Shown here in pieces: positions 33,438 through 42,364 of a stretch of DNA of 64,000 nucleotides (position 1 is its first letter; every line of letters begins with the position of its first letter). The translations under genes and the position numbers were made by a program. This DNA is from an uncultured Campylobacter sp. (GTDB taxonomy: Bacteria > Campylobacterota > Campylobacteria > Campylobacterales > Campylobacteraceae), in the NCBI RefSeq assembly GCF_937973075.1, contig NZ_CALBWL010000024.1, forward strand, positions 4,596 through 68,595, given 5' to 3'. The notes beneath the pieces are model-generated. The model had not been told where the DNA came from and did no database searches. It saw only the letters and a program-made list of their open reading frames with translations.

Positions 33438-35234
33438 CTACATCTTCTCTTTTGCGCTTAGGCCCATCAGAGCAAACGCCGTGCGGATACTAAGCGCCAC
33501 GAGCGCGAACAGCTTGAGTTTCGCGTCCTCGTTCTCGCTACCTACGACGCGGTTTTCGTTGTAGTATTTGTGAAAGTCCGCCGCGAGCGCCTTTAGGAAA
33601 TCTGGCAACTTCTGCAAGCCGCGCGAATTAAAAGCGTCGTTTAAAATTTCATTCAAGCCAAGCGCCGCAAAAGCTAGGACGAGCCCCGCTTCATCTAGCG
33701 TGCCGAAGTCCGCGCCCAAGACGTCTGCCTCACGCTTGCCCGCTTTGGTAAAAATTTGATTGACCCGCGCGTGAGCGTAGTTGATGTAAAAGATCGGATT
33801 GCTGTTGTCCTCGCGCGCGAGCTCGTCCACGTCGAACTCAAGCGGCGTCTCGCCCTTTTTGCTGATGAAGATAAATCGCATCGCGTCCCTGCCGATCGCG
33901 GCGAGCACGTCGCTCATCAAAATCGCGTTGCCCGCGCGCTTACTCATCTTGTAGGTCTGCCCGTCTTTGAGCAAATTTACCATCTGCATTAGGATGATCT
34001 CGAGCCTGCTTTCGTCGTAGCCCAGAAAATGCACGGCGGCCTTTAATCGCGCGATGTAGCCGTGGTGATCGGCCCCCCAGATGTTGATGCAGCGCTCATA
34101 TCCGCGCTCAAATTTGTTGTTGTGATAGACGATGTCGCCCGCAAGATAGGTCGGGCGCGCATCCTCGCGGATGACGACGCGATCTTTTTCGTCGCCAAGC
34201 TGCGATGAGCGGATCCAAATTTTGCCATCCTGCTCATACATCTTGCCGCTACACTCAAGCTTCCTAATCGTTGGCTCAAGCTCGCCGTAGAGGCTCTTTT
34301 CGCTAGCCCAGTTTTGGATATGGATGCCCGCGTCTGCGAGATCTTTTTGGATGATCTTTAGCACTTCGTCCTTAGCAAACTCCGCAAGCTGCAAGATCCG
34401 CGATTCGTCGCGGAAAATTTCATCGCCGAATTGGGCGCGCACAAGAGGGATGATCTCGTCGATATACTCGCCGCGATAGTATTTCTCGGGATAGCTCACG
34501 TCCTCGCCCGCAAGCTCGCGCGCACGAAGCGCGATCGAAGTGCCCAAAAGTTCGATCTGATTGCCCGCGTCGTTGATGTAGTACTCGGTATCGACGCGGT
34601 GCCCTAGATAGCCTCCGATGCGCGCGAATGTATCGCCGTAAACGGCGCCGCGCACGTGCCCGATATGAAGCGGGCCTGTAGGATTAGCGCTAATGTATTC
34701 AAGCAGAATTTTTTGCGGCATAGCGGCGGAATTCCGCGCCTCATCGTAATTTGATGCTGCGATGGAATTTCTCGCCTCTTCGGAATTCTGCGAAATAAAA
34801 TTTTGCCTAGCGTCGGAATTCTGCGATTTAGCGGCGTCATTGCCGCTCGCAGCCAGATTTGCAGCGGAGCTTTTGCTAGCAAGCTCGCTCGCGTAAATCC
34901 TTTCCGAAGCTGGTAAAATTCTGCGTCCAAGCTCGGCGTCGTTTTTTGCAAAATCGCCGCCCAGTCTAAGGGCATTTTCAGCAAGAGCGCCCAACACGGC
35001 GGGCTTTAGATGAAAATTTAGATAGCCGTTCACCGCCGTAGCGCTTAGAATTTCGCTATCTTTAAATTTAGCCGCAAGCTCCTCAGCGATGAGCTTAGGC
35101 GCCTTTCGCAGCTCCTTAGCCAGCGCAAAAGCCTCGGGCGAGGCGTAATGAGCCAAACTTTTATCTTTGGGTTTTTCTAAAACGACTTTGCGAGATAAAA
35201 TTTTAAAAATTTCATTTAAGACTAAATTTTTCAA
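33438..35234 (-). CDS. argS: Arginyl-tRNA synthetase with an insert before the catalytic core
   Basis: 598 residues, about 70 longer than the C. jejuni enzyme. It charges tRNA-Arg. HIGH is at 190-193 (NPTGPLHIGHVRGAVYGD) and KMSKR lies in TYKMSKRAGN. The anticodon-binding DALR domain is C-terminal (INYAHARVNQIF to FALMGLS). Between the N-terminal Add-1 domain (ending about residue 100) and KILLEYISANPTGP is an insert of about 70 residues rich in SQNS, RQNF and ARNS steps. Its DNA (34713-34931) carries seven RAATTY words. The start is TTG, with AAAAGGCG about 10 bases before. Last gene of the rpsB-tsf-gmk-tatA run. Confidence 0.95.
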   Translation of the reverse strand: MKNLVLNEIFKILSRKVVLEKPKDKSLAHYASPEAFALAKELRKAPKLIAEELAAKFKDSEILSATAVNGYLNFHLKPAVLGALAENALRLGGDFAKNDAELGRRILPASERIYASELASKSSAANLAASGNDAAKSQNSDARQNFISQNSEEARNSIAASNYDEARNSAAMPQKILLEYISANPTGPLHIGHVRGAVYGDTFARIGGYLGHRVDTEYYINDAGNQIELLGTSIALRARELAGEDVSYPEKYYRGEYIDEIIPLVRAQFGDEIFRDESRILQLAEFAKDEVLKIIQKDLADAGIHIQNWASEKSLYGELEPTIRKLECSGKMYEQDGKIWIRSSQLGDEKDRVVIREDARPTYLAGDIVYHNNKFERGYERCINIWGADHHGYIARLKAAVHFLGYDESRLEIILMQMVNLLKDGQTYKMSKRAGNAILMSDVLAAIGRDAMRFIFISKKGETPLEFDVDELAREDNSNPIFYINYAHARVNQIFTKAGKREADVLGADFGTLDEAGLVLAFAALGLNEILNDAFNSRGLQKLPDFLKALAADFHKYYNENRVVGSENEDAKLKLFALVALSIRTAFALMGLSAKEKM

Positions 35235-35239
35235 ATCCT

Positions 35240-35455
35240 TTACGCCTTTTTAGTATCGCTGATTTCGGCGTCTTTAACCTCTTGCTCCATCTTTTTCTCG
35301 ACCTTTTGCGGTTCGTCGTCCTCTTCCATCTCTTTTTTGAAGGTCTTTATGCCCTGTCCTAGACCCTTTGCAAGCTCTGGGATTTTTTTTGCTCCGAACA
35401 GCAACACAACAACAATCAAAACAATCAGCCAGTGTCCAATACTCATAGAACCCAT
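35240..35455 (-). CDS. tatA: Twin-arginine translocase subunit TatA/E
   Basis: 71 residues. It has one N-terminal membrane helix (IGHWLIVLIVVVLLFGAKKIPELAKGLGQGIK), the conserved FG-x-KKIPELAKGLG hinge and amphipathic helix, and an acidic tail. TatA oligomers form the protein-conducting patch for folded exported proteins. AAAGGAGAAAAA precedes the ATG at 35455. Between argS (5 bases) and gmk (10 bases), the same as in C. jejuni. Confidence 0.95.
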   Translation of the reverse strand: MGSMSIGHWLIVLIVVVLLFGAKKIPELAKGLGQGIKTFKKEMEEDDEPQKVEKKMEQEVKDAEISDTKKA

Positions 35456-35465
35456 TTTTTCTCCT

Positions 35466-36080
35466 TTAAATTTTCCAAATTTCGATTAGCTTGCCTATGT
35501 CGCGGCTCGCCGTTTCTAGTTTGATAGTTTTGTAGATTGATCTTAAATTTTCATACGCCGCTTCTAGGCGGTCGTTTATTATGAAATAATCATACTCACC
35601 TAGGCGTTCCATCTCCTCTTGCGCGTTTTGTAGGCGCAAAGCAATATCGGCAGGATCATTATCGCCACGAGCGCGCAACCTATCTCTAAGCTCCGACAAG
35701 CTCGGCGTAGTAATAAATACACTAGTAAGTTCGTTTTTAGGTACTTTCCCGCGCACGATCTCATAGCCCTGAACATCGATGTCAAAAATCACGATCTTAC
35801 CCCGCTCAAGCTCGCTCGTAGCGGCTTTTAGCGAAGTACCGTAGTATTTGCCGTGGACCAACGCCCACTCTAAAAACTCCCCGCGCTCAATACCTGCGCG
35901 AAACTCGCTCTCGCTTATGAAATGATAATTCACGCCGTCCGCTTCACCCGCACGCATTTCACGCGTCGTAGAGGAGATCGAGAAGTATATCTGCTCGCCA
36001 AATTCTGCGATAAGACGCTTTATGAGCGTGCTTTTGCCGCTGCCGCTGGGACCGGAGACGAGCAAAATTTTGCCTTTCAC
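35466..36080 (-). CDS. gmk: Guanylate kinase
   Basis: 204 residues. It phosphorylates GMP to GDP with ATP. The P-loop GPSGSGKST is at 10-18, followed by SISSTTREMRAGEADGVNYHFIS (GMP-binding), GEFLEWALVHGKYYGTS and FDIDVQGYEIV. The start is GTG, overlapping the stop of the acidic-protein gene by one base (TAGTG), so translation is coupled. Confidence 0.95.
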   Translation of the reverse strand: MKGKILLVSGPSGSGKSTLIKRLIAEFGEQIYFSISSTTREMRAGEADGVNYHFISESEFRAGIERGEFLEWALVHGKYYGTSLKAATSELERGKIVIFDIDVQGYEIVRGKVPKNELTSVFITTPSLSELRDRLRARGDNDPADIALRLQNAQEEMERLGEYDYFIINDRLEAAYENLRSIYKTIKLETASRDIGKLIEIWKI

Positions 36081-38182
36081 TATCTATCTCCAAACGATAT
36101 GTCAATATTGATCTTAAAGTCCTTCAGCGCGTCTTTAGCATCCTTACTGCCCGCAAATTTCTCGATCGTGTTTGCGATGCCCGCTTCCAGATCATCGCGC
36201 AACTTGGTTTTCAGCTCCTCGGCGCTCGGTTTTTTACCATGCTCGTTACGCAGCAGCTCGCTTTTAGAGCTAGGCTCTAACTCGCTTGCCATAAGGCTGG
36301 CAAACTCCGCCGCAGCCGAAGCGGCAAGCTCATTCGACATAGCTTGCGCGCCAAATTTCATCTCATTTGCCTGCTCGGACGCACCGAATTTAGGAGATTT
36401 AAATTCTGTGCGCTCCGAAGCCTTTGATATAGGCTTTGAAGCATTAAATTTTATCTGCTGCGCGGCGCTCTTTGCGAGCTTACCGGATTTAAATTGCTCA
36501 CCATCCGCAGAGTTTGCGGCAAACGAATTTGCAAAATCGCCCTCCATAGCGCGCAAAAATCCATCCGCAAACCCGCTAGCAACACTATCAGCTTGCTCGC
36601 TTTGCTTCGGTAAATCTGAGGCATCTAATATGTGCGGCAAGTTTAGCTCCGAAAAATTCGGCGCAGGAGTAGAATTTATAATCCCGGTATTGCTAGAATT
36701 TGTAGAGGCTACGGAATTCGCGGAAGCCGCAAAATTTGCGCCAATTGAATTCCATGCTTCATTATGAGCAGACATAGGCGTATTCTGTGCAAGTCCATCA
36801 GTAAATTCCATGCTTTGAAACGGAACGGCGTTATAAAGATTTTCACGAGGTATATCGCCCGCACCCGCTAACGCAATCGGCGTATCTGAAGCGACCTCGT
36901 ATTGAGACGAAATTTGCGTTTTTTGAAAATCCGTAGCCGCTTTATTTTTATCATGCGCAGATTTTTTATCCTCTTTTTCATCGGAAGCAAACGCAGCCGC
37001 GGCAAAATTATCATATCCGCCAAACTCCTCCACGGGCATGCCGGCACTATCGAAAAGCCTAGAAAAATCCATATCAAATCCACTGTTAACAGACGCGCCA
37101 GCCGCATCTTGCACTACCTGCGAGGCAGAATTTTTTTCATCTGTTTTATAGGCAAATGAGCCGTCTGATTCATGCTGTTTAAGCGTAACATCCGCAGGAT
37201 CTTTCGCTTCCTCTAGATTAGGCGCAGCGTCTGCCTTTTTTTCAACAGCAGTTTCATTAGAGCTGCCAGCTCTTTGCGGCTCATCTTGCTGCGCAAGCGG
37301 TAGAGTTTCGCTTGCCCGTGTGGCAGGAATTTCATCTTCTGTCTGCGATTTATCTGTTTTGAAATTCTTAGGATTTTCATCATCTAGCGCCGCTAGAGCT
37401 ATCGGAGCGTCATCCTTTGCGAGTGGAATTTCGCCCTGGAGCGTATGATTATTTTCAGCAGGCTCGCTTGTGCCGATACTATTTAGCGGCACATCCTCAG
37501 GGATATCGCTAGCAGCCAAGCTTAGAGGCATATCGTCTGCGATATTATCCGCAATCTTTTCTGCGACGGCGTTAAGCGGCGTATCATCGGCGATGGTGTC
37601 CGCAAGAGCCGCTTCATCTACAAGCTGTGAGAGCGGAATATCATCTGCGATCTCGTCCGTGCGCGGCATATCACCTACCAACTGCGAAAGCGGCACATCA
37701 TCTGCAATCTCGGGCGCTATATCGTTTGCCAGCTGCGAAAGCGGTATATCTTTGCCAGAGTCATAAAAGCTATCCACAAGCTCTTCAAAATTACTGCCCG
37801 AAGCGGAATTTGCCTGGTCAATCGCATCGATCTCTTTCATTACAGAGCTTGCATCGGCAAATTCTTTCGCCATTTTTTCTTTCGCCTGCACGCTCATATT
37901 TTGAACCGAAAACTCGCTGATAAATGTAATGAGCTCAAGCGGCGAAAAAGGCTTAGTAAGGGTATATCGCGCTCCTGGCACCGAGACATTTTTAGGCGTC
38001 AGAAACAGCGTCTTATTAAGATCAAATTTTGAAATATCATCGCCATCTTCATAATTTTTTATCGTCAAATCATATTCACTCTCGTCTGCACTATATGCTA
38101 CCAGGTCCGCACCGATGCGCTCGCAGCAAATATTTACGACACTTGCAACCTGCTCATTGTGATTGTCAAGTAGAATTTTCAT
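36080..38182 (-). CDS. Large acidic protein, positional counterpart of C. jejuni 'highly acidic protein'
   Basis: 700 residues. The first 95 look like a degenerate receiver-like domain (MKILLDNHNEQVASVVNIC, FLTPKNVSVPGARYTLTKPFSPLELITFI). Residues about 140-260 are tandem acidic repeats of the form (I)ADDxPLSQL. The middle is Ala/Asn/Ser/Asp-rich and disordered, including SNSVAST-type low complexity. The conserved C-terminus (ELKTKLRDDLEAGIANTIEKFAGSKDAKDALKDFKINIDISF) is short and helical. In C. jejuni the gene between gmk and fliR is annotated as a highly acidic protein of unknown role. It survives here although fliR is absent, which argues against a purely flagellar role. Confidence 0.75.
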   Translation of the reverse strand: MKILLDNHNEQVASVVNICCERIGADLVAYSADESEYDLTIKNYEDGDDISKFDLNKTLFLTPKNVSVPGARYTLTKPFSPLELITFISEFSVQNMSVQAKEKMAKEFADASSVMKEIDAIDQANSASGSNFEELVDSFYDSGKDIPLSQLANDIAPEIADDVPLSQLVGDMPRTDEIADDIPLSQLVDEAALADTIADDTPLNAVAEKIADNIADDMPLSLAASDIPEDVPLNSIGTSEPAENNHTLQGEIPLAKDDAPIALAALDDENPKNFKTDKSQTEDEIPATRASETLPLAQQDEPQRAGSSNETAVEKKADAAPNLEEAKDPADVTLKQHESDGSFAYKTDEKNSASQVVQDAAGASVNSGFDMDFSRLFDSAGMPVEEFGGYDNFAAAAFASDEKEDKKSAHDKNKAATDFQKTQISSQYEVASDTPIALAGAGDIPRENLYNAVPFQSMEFTDGLAQNTPMSAHNEAWNSIGANFAASANSVASTNSSNTGIINSTPAPNFSELNLPHILDASDLPKQSEQADSVASGFADGFLRAMEGDFANSFAANSADGEQFKSGKLAKSAAQQIKFNASKPISKASERTEFKSPKFGASEQANEMKFGAQAMSNELAASAAAEFASLMASELEPSSKSELLRNEHGKKPSAEELKTKLRDDLEAGIANTIEKFAGSKDAKDALKDFKINIDISFGDR

Positions 38183-38239
38183 TTATGACCTTTTAGAAAG
38201 AATTTGGGCTATTGTAAGATATTTTTGGTTATTAATTGC

Positions 38240-38881
38240 TTATATTTGCGCTAAATTTCGGTTATTTAGGCGATAAACTTTGCAGCATTTTTGCGCTAAA
38301 TTCTCATCGTGAGTCACAAGCACGAGTGCGCCACGGCTGGATTTTACGTAATCAAAGATCACGCCCATGACCTCGTTTGCGGTATCCTTATCTAAATTTC
38401 CAGTAGGCTCGTCGGCGAAGATTATGCGCGGCTTTTTGCAAAGTATACGAGCGATACTCACGCGCTGCTGCTGCCCGCCGCTAAGCTCGCCCACGCCTTG
38501 CTTTAAAGTATGTTCGATCTGAAGCTTTTTTAAAATTCCATCATCTATCGCATTATTCGTAAGTTTAGCAGCGAGTTCAATATTTTCGCCAGAGGAGAAA
38601 CCCTTAAAAAGGTAGTGGGATTGAAATATTATGCCAAAGTCGTTGCGGCGGACTTTAAGTCTCTCATCGGAGTTTAGTTCGTAAATACTGCGCCCGTTAT
38701 AGATTACCTCGCCCGAGTTCGGTTTTAAGAGCGTGCATAAAATATGAAGCAGGGTCGATTTGCCGCAGCCGCTAACGCCCAAAATAGCGATACTCTCGCC
38801 CTCCCCAACGCTTAAGCTTACATTTTCAAAGAGCGTATAATCATACGCGTGAGTAAGATTTACGCCCTTTAGAAGTTCCAT
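38240..38881 (-). CDS. ABC transporter ATP-binding protein (LolD/MacB-type)
   Basis: 213 residues, a single ATPase domain. Walker A is GVSGCGKST (about 34-42), the Q-loop FQSHYLF, the signature LSGGQQQR, Walker B IIFADEPTGNLD and the H-loop VTHD. The EPTGNLD sequence places it in the LolD/MacB/FtsE group, acting with a MacB-type permease. No permease gene is adjacent; the same lone ATPase stands here in C. jejuni. It lies 2 bases after tsf. On the other side a 57-base gap occupies the place of fliR. Confidence 0.9.
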   Translation of the reverse strand: MELLKGVNLTHAYDYTLFENVSLSVGEGESIAILGVSGCGKSTLLHILCTLLKPNSGEVIYNGRSIYELNSDERLKVRRNDFGIIFQSHYLFKGFSSGENIELAAKLTNNAIDDGILKKLQIEHTLKQGVGELSGGQQQRVSIARILCKKPRIIFADEPTGNLDKDTANEVMGVIFDYVKSSRGALVLVTHDENLAQKCCKVYRLNNRNLAQI

Positions 38882-38883
38882 AT

Positions 38884-39948
38884 TTAGCCGATTTGAGCCG
38901 CTACTTCGGCTGCGAAGTCTTCGCTCTTTTTCTCTAGGCCTTCGCCCACTTCGAAGCGGACGTATTTTACGATCTCGATCTTGCCGCCTAGTTTTTTAGC
39001 TTCTTCGTCGATCACCTGCTCGACGGTTTTCTTGTCGTCCATTACATAAAATTGCCCTAGCAGCGTGAGGCGCTGATCGATTTGAGTATTATCGGCGATG
39101 AAGCGATCGATCTGACCCGGCAAAATTTTATCCCAAATTTTTTCAGGTTTATTTTGCTTGCGAAGCTCGTCTTTTAAAGCTTCGATCTCTTTGGCTAAAA
39201 TTTCATCGCTTAGATGCGCGCGCGAGCCGAACTGCGGGATCTTATGAAGCGGTTTGCCCAAGCGCACGAACTCCTCATTTTCCTTCTCAAACTCGCCTTT
39301 AAGAGCTAAGAATTCTTTTTCGATAAAATCGGGGTCAAGTTCTTTATAACTGATGACCTGCGGTTTCATAGCAGCTGCGTGCATGCAGAGATTTTTTATA
39401 AACTCCTTCGCACCCTCCGCAGTCTGCTCGCTATCGCAAGCTGCGGCGATGATGACGCCTACGCGGCCGTTTGAGTGTAGGTAGCCGTTTACCACGCCGT
39501 TTGCGCCGGCTTTGATCGTCTCAAATCTTCTAACAACCAAATTTTCTCCGATCGTAGCGATCTGGCTCTTTAGATGCTCATCAAATTTAACGCCGTTAAT
39601 GACGCTGGAATTTAGCTCTTCAACGCTGCTAATACCCTTAGTTTGGATATGTAGAGTGGTGTTTTTAACTAAATTTATAAAATTTTGATTTTTAGCTACG
39701 AAGTCGGTTTCAGAATTTATCTCGCTTATGGTTGCGATTTTATGATCCGCGCTCACTTCGACGCTCACTAGGCCCTCGCTAGCTAGGCGGTCAGCTTTTT
39801 TAGCGGCCTTTCCGAGGCCCTTTTCGCGAAGTAGATCGACGGCTTTGTCCATATCGCCGTCTGTTTCAACCAAAGCCTTTTTGCAATCCATCATCCCTGC
39901 TCCGGTGCTTTCGCGGAGCTCTTTTACCATTTGTGCGCTAATTTCCAT
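38884..39948 (-). CDS. tsf: Elongation factor Ts
   Basis: 354 residues. EF-Ts recycles EF-Tu-GDP. The N-terminal UBA-like signature KELRESTGAGMMDCKKALVETDGDMDKAVDLLREKGLGKA and the IAAACDSEQTAEGAKEFIKNLCMHAAAMKPQ core region are present. The C-terminal part has the Campylobacterota extra segment around KIPQFGSRAHLSDEIL. The start overlaps the rpsB stop by one base (TAATG), which couples the two. Confidence 0.97.
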   Translation of the reverse strand: MEISAQMVKELRESTGAGMMDCKKALVETDGDMDKAVDLLREKGLGKAAKKADRLASEGLVSVEVSADHKIATISEINSETDFVAKNQNFINLVKNTTLHIQTKGISSVEELNSSVINGVKFDEHLKSQIATIGENLVVRRFETIKAGANGVVNGYLHSNGRVGVIIAAACDSEQTAEGAKEFIKNLCMHAAAMKPQVISYKELDPDFIEKEFLALKGEFEKENEEFVRLGKPLHKIPQFGSRAHLSDEILAKEIEALKDELRKQNKPEKIWDKILPGQIDRFIADNTQIDQRLTLLGQFYVMDDKKTVEQVIDEEAKKLGGKIEIVKYVRFEVGEGLEKKSEDFAAEVAAQIG

Positions 39949-40745
39949 TACTCTTCGTCCTCGCTCACTTCAAAATCCTCTTCGCTCATCGCCTCGGCTA
40001 CGACTTCCTCTTTCTCCTCGTCGCTGACGGCTTCGCTCTGCTCGCCATCCTCGCTCGCATCTTGATCGCGAAGCGCCTTGCCTTCGTTGATAGCCTCTGC
40101 CATCTCTTGGCAGAAAAGCTGAACCGAGCGGATCGCATCGTCGTTGCCCGGTATTGGAAAATCGACTACGTCCGGATCGCAGTTCGTATCCAAAGGCGCG
40201 ATAACCGGCATTTTTAGGCGGTTAGCTTCCGCTACGGCGATCTTTTCTTTAACTACGTCGATGACGAAGATCATATCAGGAAGACCCTTCATATTGCGAA
40301 TGCCGCCTAAATAAAGCTCAAGCTTCTCTTTTTTGCGGCGAAGCATTAGCGCCTCTTTTTTGGTTAGTAAATTTATCGAGCCGTCCTCTTCCATAGTCTC
40401 GATTACTTCGAGCTTGCGGATCGATTGCTTGATAGTAGAAAAATTCGTCAGCATGCCGCCTAGCCATCTGTGGCTTACATAAGGCATGCCGCATTTTTCG
40501 GCGTACTCTTTTAGCGTCGCGCCGGCTTGTTTTTTGGTGCCTACGAAAAGTATAGTCTTGCCCTCGGCAGCCGCGTCGCGCACGATATTATAAGTGTAGC
40601 GAAAGTAGCGGATAGTTTTTTGTAGATCTATGATATAGATACCTTTTCTCTCGCCGAAAATGAATTTTTTCATCTTCGGATTCCATCTGCGCGTTTGATG
40701 TCCGAAATGAACGCCGCACTCTAGCAAATCTCTCATTGTTACCAT
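39948..40745 (-). CDS. rpsB: 30S ribosomal protein S2
   Basis: 265 residues. The opening MRDLLECGVHFGHQTRRWNPKMKKFIFGERKGIYIIDL, HRWLGGMLTNFSTI and the VIDVVKEKIAVAEANRLKMPVIAPLDTNCDPD block are diagnostic. The C-terminal 35 residues are highly acidic, as in other Campylobacter S2 proteins. CACAAGGAGAAAACTC precedes the ATG. First gene of the rpsB-tsf operon, with a promoter about 117 bases upstream. Confidence 0.98.
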   Translation of the reverse strand: MVTMRDLLECGVHFGHQTRRWNPKMKKFIFGERKGIYIIDLQKTIRYFRYTYNIVRDAAAEGKTILFVGTKKQAGATLKEYAEKCGMPYVSHRWLGGMLTNFSTIKQSIRKLEVIETMEEDGSINLLTKKEALMLRRKKEKLELYLGGIRNMKGLPDMIFVIDVVKEKIAVAEANRLKMPVIAPLDTNCDPDVVDFPIPGNDDAIRSVQLFCQEMAEAINEGKALRDQDASEDGEQSEAVSDEEKEEVVAEAMSEEDFEVSEDEE

Positions 40746-40861
40746 GAGTTTTCTCCTTGTGGGTTGCCCCGAAATTTAGGTTTCTCCTCCACACCCGTTA
40801 ACATTTGTTTTTGACAAACGCAACCAAATTTTAGGATTGGTGTGTGTGAATTGAAGGTGGG

Positions 40862-40867
40862 ATTATA
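40862..40867 (-). promoter_or_regulatory. -10 element (TATAAT) for rpsB-tsf
   Basis: On the minus strand TATTTTTAAATATAATCCC holds a perfect TATAAT with the T-rich upstream stretch of Campylobacter promoters. The resulting leader would be about 110 bases. It contains CCACACACACC- and GGGTGTGG-like segments that could pair, which raises the possibility of S2 autoregulation. Confidence 0.6.
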
Positions 40868-41040
40868 TTTAAAAATAGCTAAATTAAAGCTAAATTTAAT
40901 ATAATCCAGGCCCCTGCGCGGTTAAATTTTGCGCTGCAAAGATGAGATGGCTGCAAGTGGCGTGAGCGAAATTATTCATTCAATTTAGCGAGCGCAAACC
41001 GCCCGCGAAATTTAAGAAAACGGCAAATTCGCTCTAAATT

Positions 41041-42180
41041 TTACTCAAAAAATCCCTTTTTCACGAGCTTGCCCTCTTTCACGCAAAACTCCCCTTTCGC
41101 GATCACGCTATCTAGGTTTAGAGCTTCGTCAAATACCGCAAAATCAGCGTCAAAACCTACTTTTATCTCGCCTTTGCCGTTTAAATTTAGATATTTTGCG
41201 ACGTTTTTGCCCATCATGCTTAGCGCTTGCGGGATGGTTAGGATTTTATTTTTCACGCAGGCCTGCAAGACCTCCAAATTCGTCTCGCACGAAGCGCAGC
41301 CGTAGCCGACCAATGCGCCGTTTTCGTCAAATCTAGGCACGCTACCGTTGCCGTCGGAACTCATCGTTAGGCGCTCTAAATTTAGCCCGTTAGCAAGCCC
41401 GTAGGCGATGGCTTCGTGAAGCGGCATAAACTGGCTTCCGCCGCTCGTGATGTCGATGTAGCCGCCCATTTTTTGAAATTTAATCGCCTCGTCAAAGAGC
41501 TCCTTCGTCCGCGCGCAGTGCGTCGGCGAGAAGTAATTAACCGGGAACGAATAATCCTTGATCACGCTAAAAATCAGGTCAAATTTATCCGCAAGCCCGC
41601 CCATGTGCATATGCAGCACGCCGCCTTTTTTCGAGATCATGCCGCCGATGCGTATCTGCGTCAGGGTTTTGATGAGCTCCTGGGAGGTCGGGTAGCTGCC
41701 GCGGTTGTCGCTCATCGCGATCTTACAGCCGATGACCTTGTCGATGAGCACCAGATCGCGCGTGACGGAGCCCGTAAATGTAACGCTAGGCAGCGCGTAA
41801 GAGCCCGTGTGGATGAAGGTCGAGATGCCCTCGTACTCAAGCGCCTTAGCCTTTGGGTAGAGATTCTCTAAGCTCCTCGTGCACCCGTCCGTACCCAGCG
41901 TGCCTACGACCGTCGTCGTACCGTAGCGGATGATTTGCGATAGCGTTATTTCGGGCGTGCGCGAGTGATAACCCGCCTCGCCTCCGCCGCCCGTGATATG
42001 CACGTGCTGATCGATGAGACCGGGCGCTAAAATTTTGCCATCCAGATCGTAAATTTCAAGCCCATCGACTCGAAAATCAAGCCCCTTGTAAACGGCTAAA
42101 ATTTTACCTCCGCCGAGCAAAACGTCGCTCCTGCCGATATGCTCGGGCGCGTATAGATCGGCATTTTTAAGTAACAGCAT
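41041..42180 (-). CDS. iadA: Beta-aspartyl peptidase (isoaspartyl dipeptidase)
   Basis: 379 residues from ATG at 42180, chosen for AAAGGAGAAAAT; the longer frame to 42246 has no such site. It cleaves isoaspartyl dipeptides. As an amidohydrolase it has GLIDQHVHITGGGGEAGYHSRTPE (metal HxH and the family Gly run), SYALPSVTFTGSVTRDLVLIDKVIGCKIA (the metal-bridging Lys is the K of GCKIA), VLHMHMGG, FSPTHCAR and MSSDGNGSVPRFD (catalytic Asp). Length is normal. It stands alone. Confidence 0.93.
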   Translation of the reverse strand: MLLLKNADLYAPEHIGRSDVLLGGGKILAVYKGLDFRVDGLEIYDLDGKILAPGLIDQHVHITGGGGEAGYHSRTPEITLSQIIRYGTTTVVGTLGTDGCTRSLENLYPKAKALEYEGISTFIHTGSYALPSVTFTGSVTRDLVLIDKVIGCKIAMSDNRGSYPTSQELIKTLTQIRIGGMISKKGGVLHMHMGGLADKFDLIFSVIKDYSFPVNYFSPTHCARTKELFDEAIKFQKMGGYIDITSGGSQFMPLHEAIAYGLANGLNLERLTMSSDGNGSVPRFDENGALVGYGCASCETNLEVLQACVKNKILTIPQALSMMGKNVAKYLNLNGKGEIKVGFDADFAVFDEALNLDSVIAKGEFCVKEGKLVKKGFFE

Positions 42181-42364
42181 ATTTTCTCCTTTGCTTTGGA
42201 TTTTTATAAATTTTACGTTTTTTGGCTTTCTTGACTGCGATGTCACGCCACAATCTCGCCTCTTTTTCGCCGCTTCGTTTTACAGCGCCTCTACGTCAAA
42301 TTCTATAGTGCTTCGAGAAATTTTAGCAGGCTTTACGGAGAAATTTTATATCCTGTTTTGCTTT

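Noticed and set aside
35922..36767. 281-codon plus frame over gmk and the acidic protein gene
   Set aside because: A frame opposite low-complexity acidic coding; Ser/Ala/Phe-rich composition typical of shadows.
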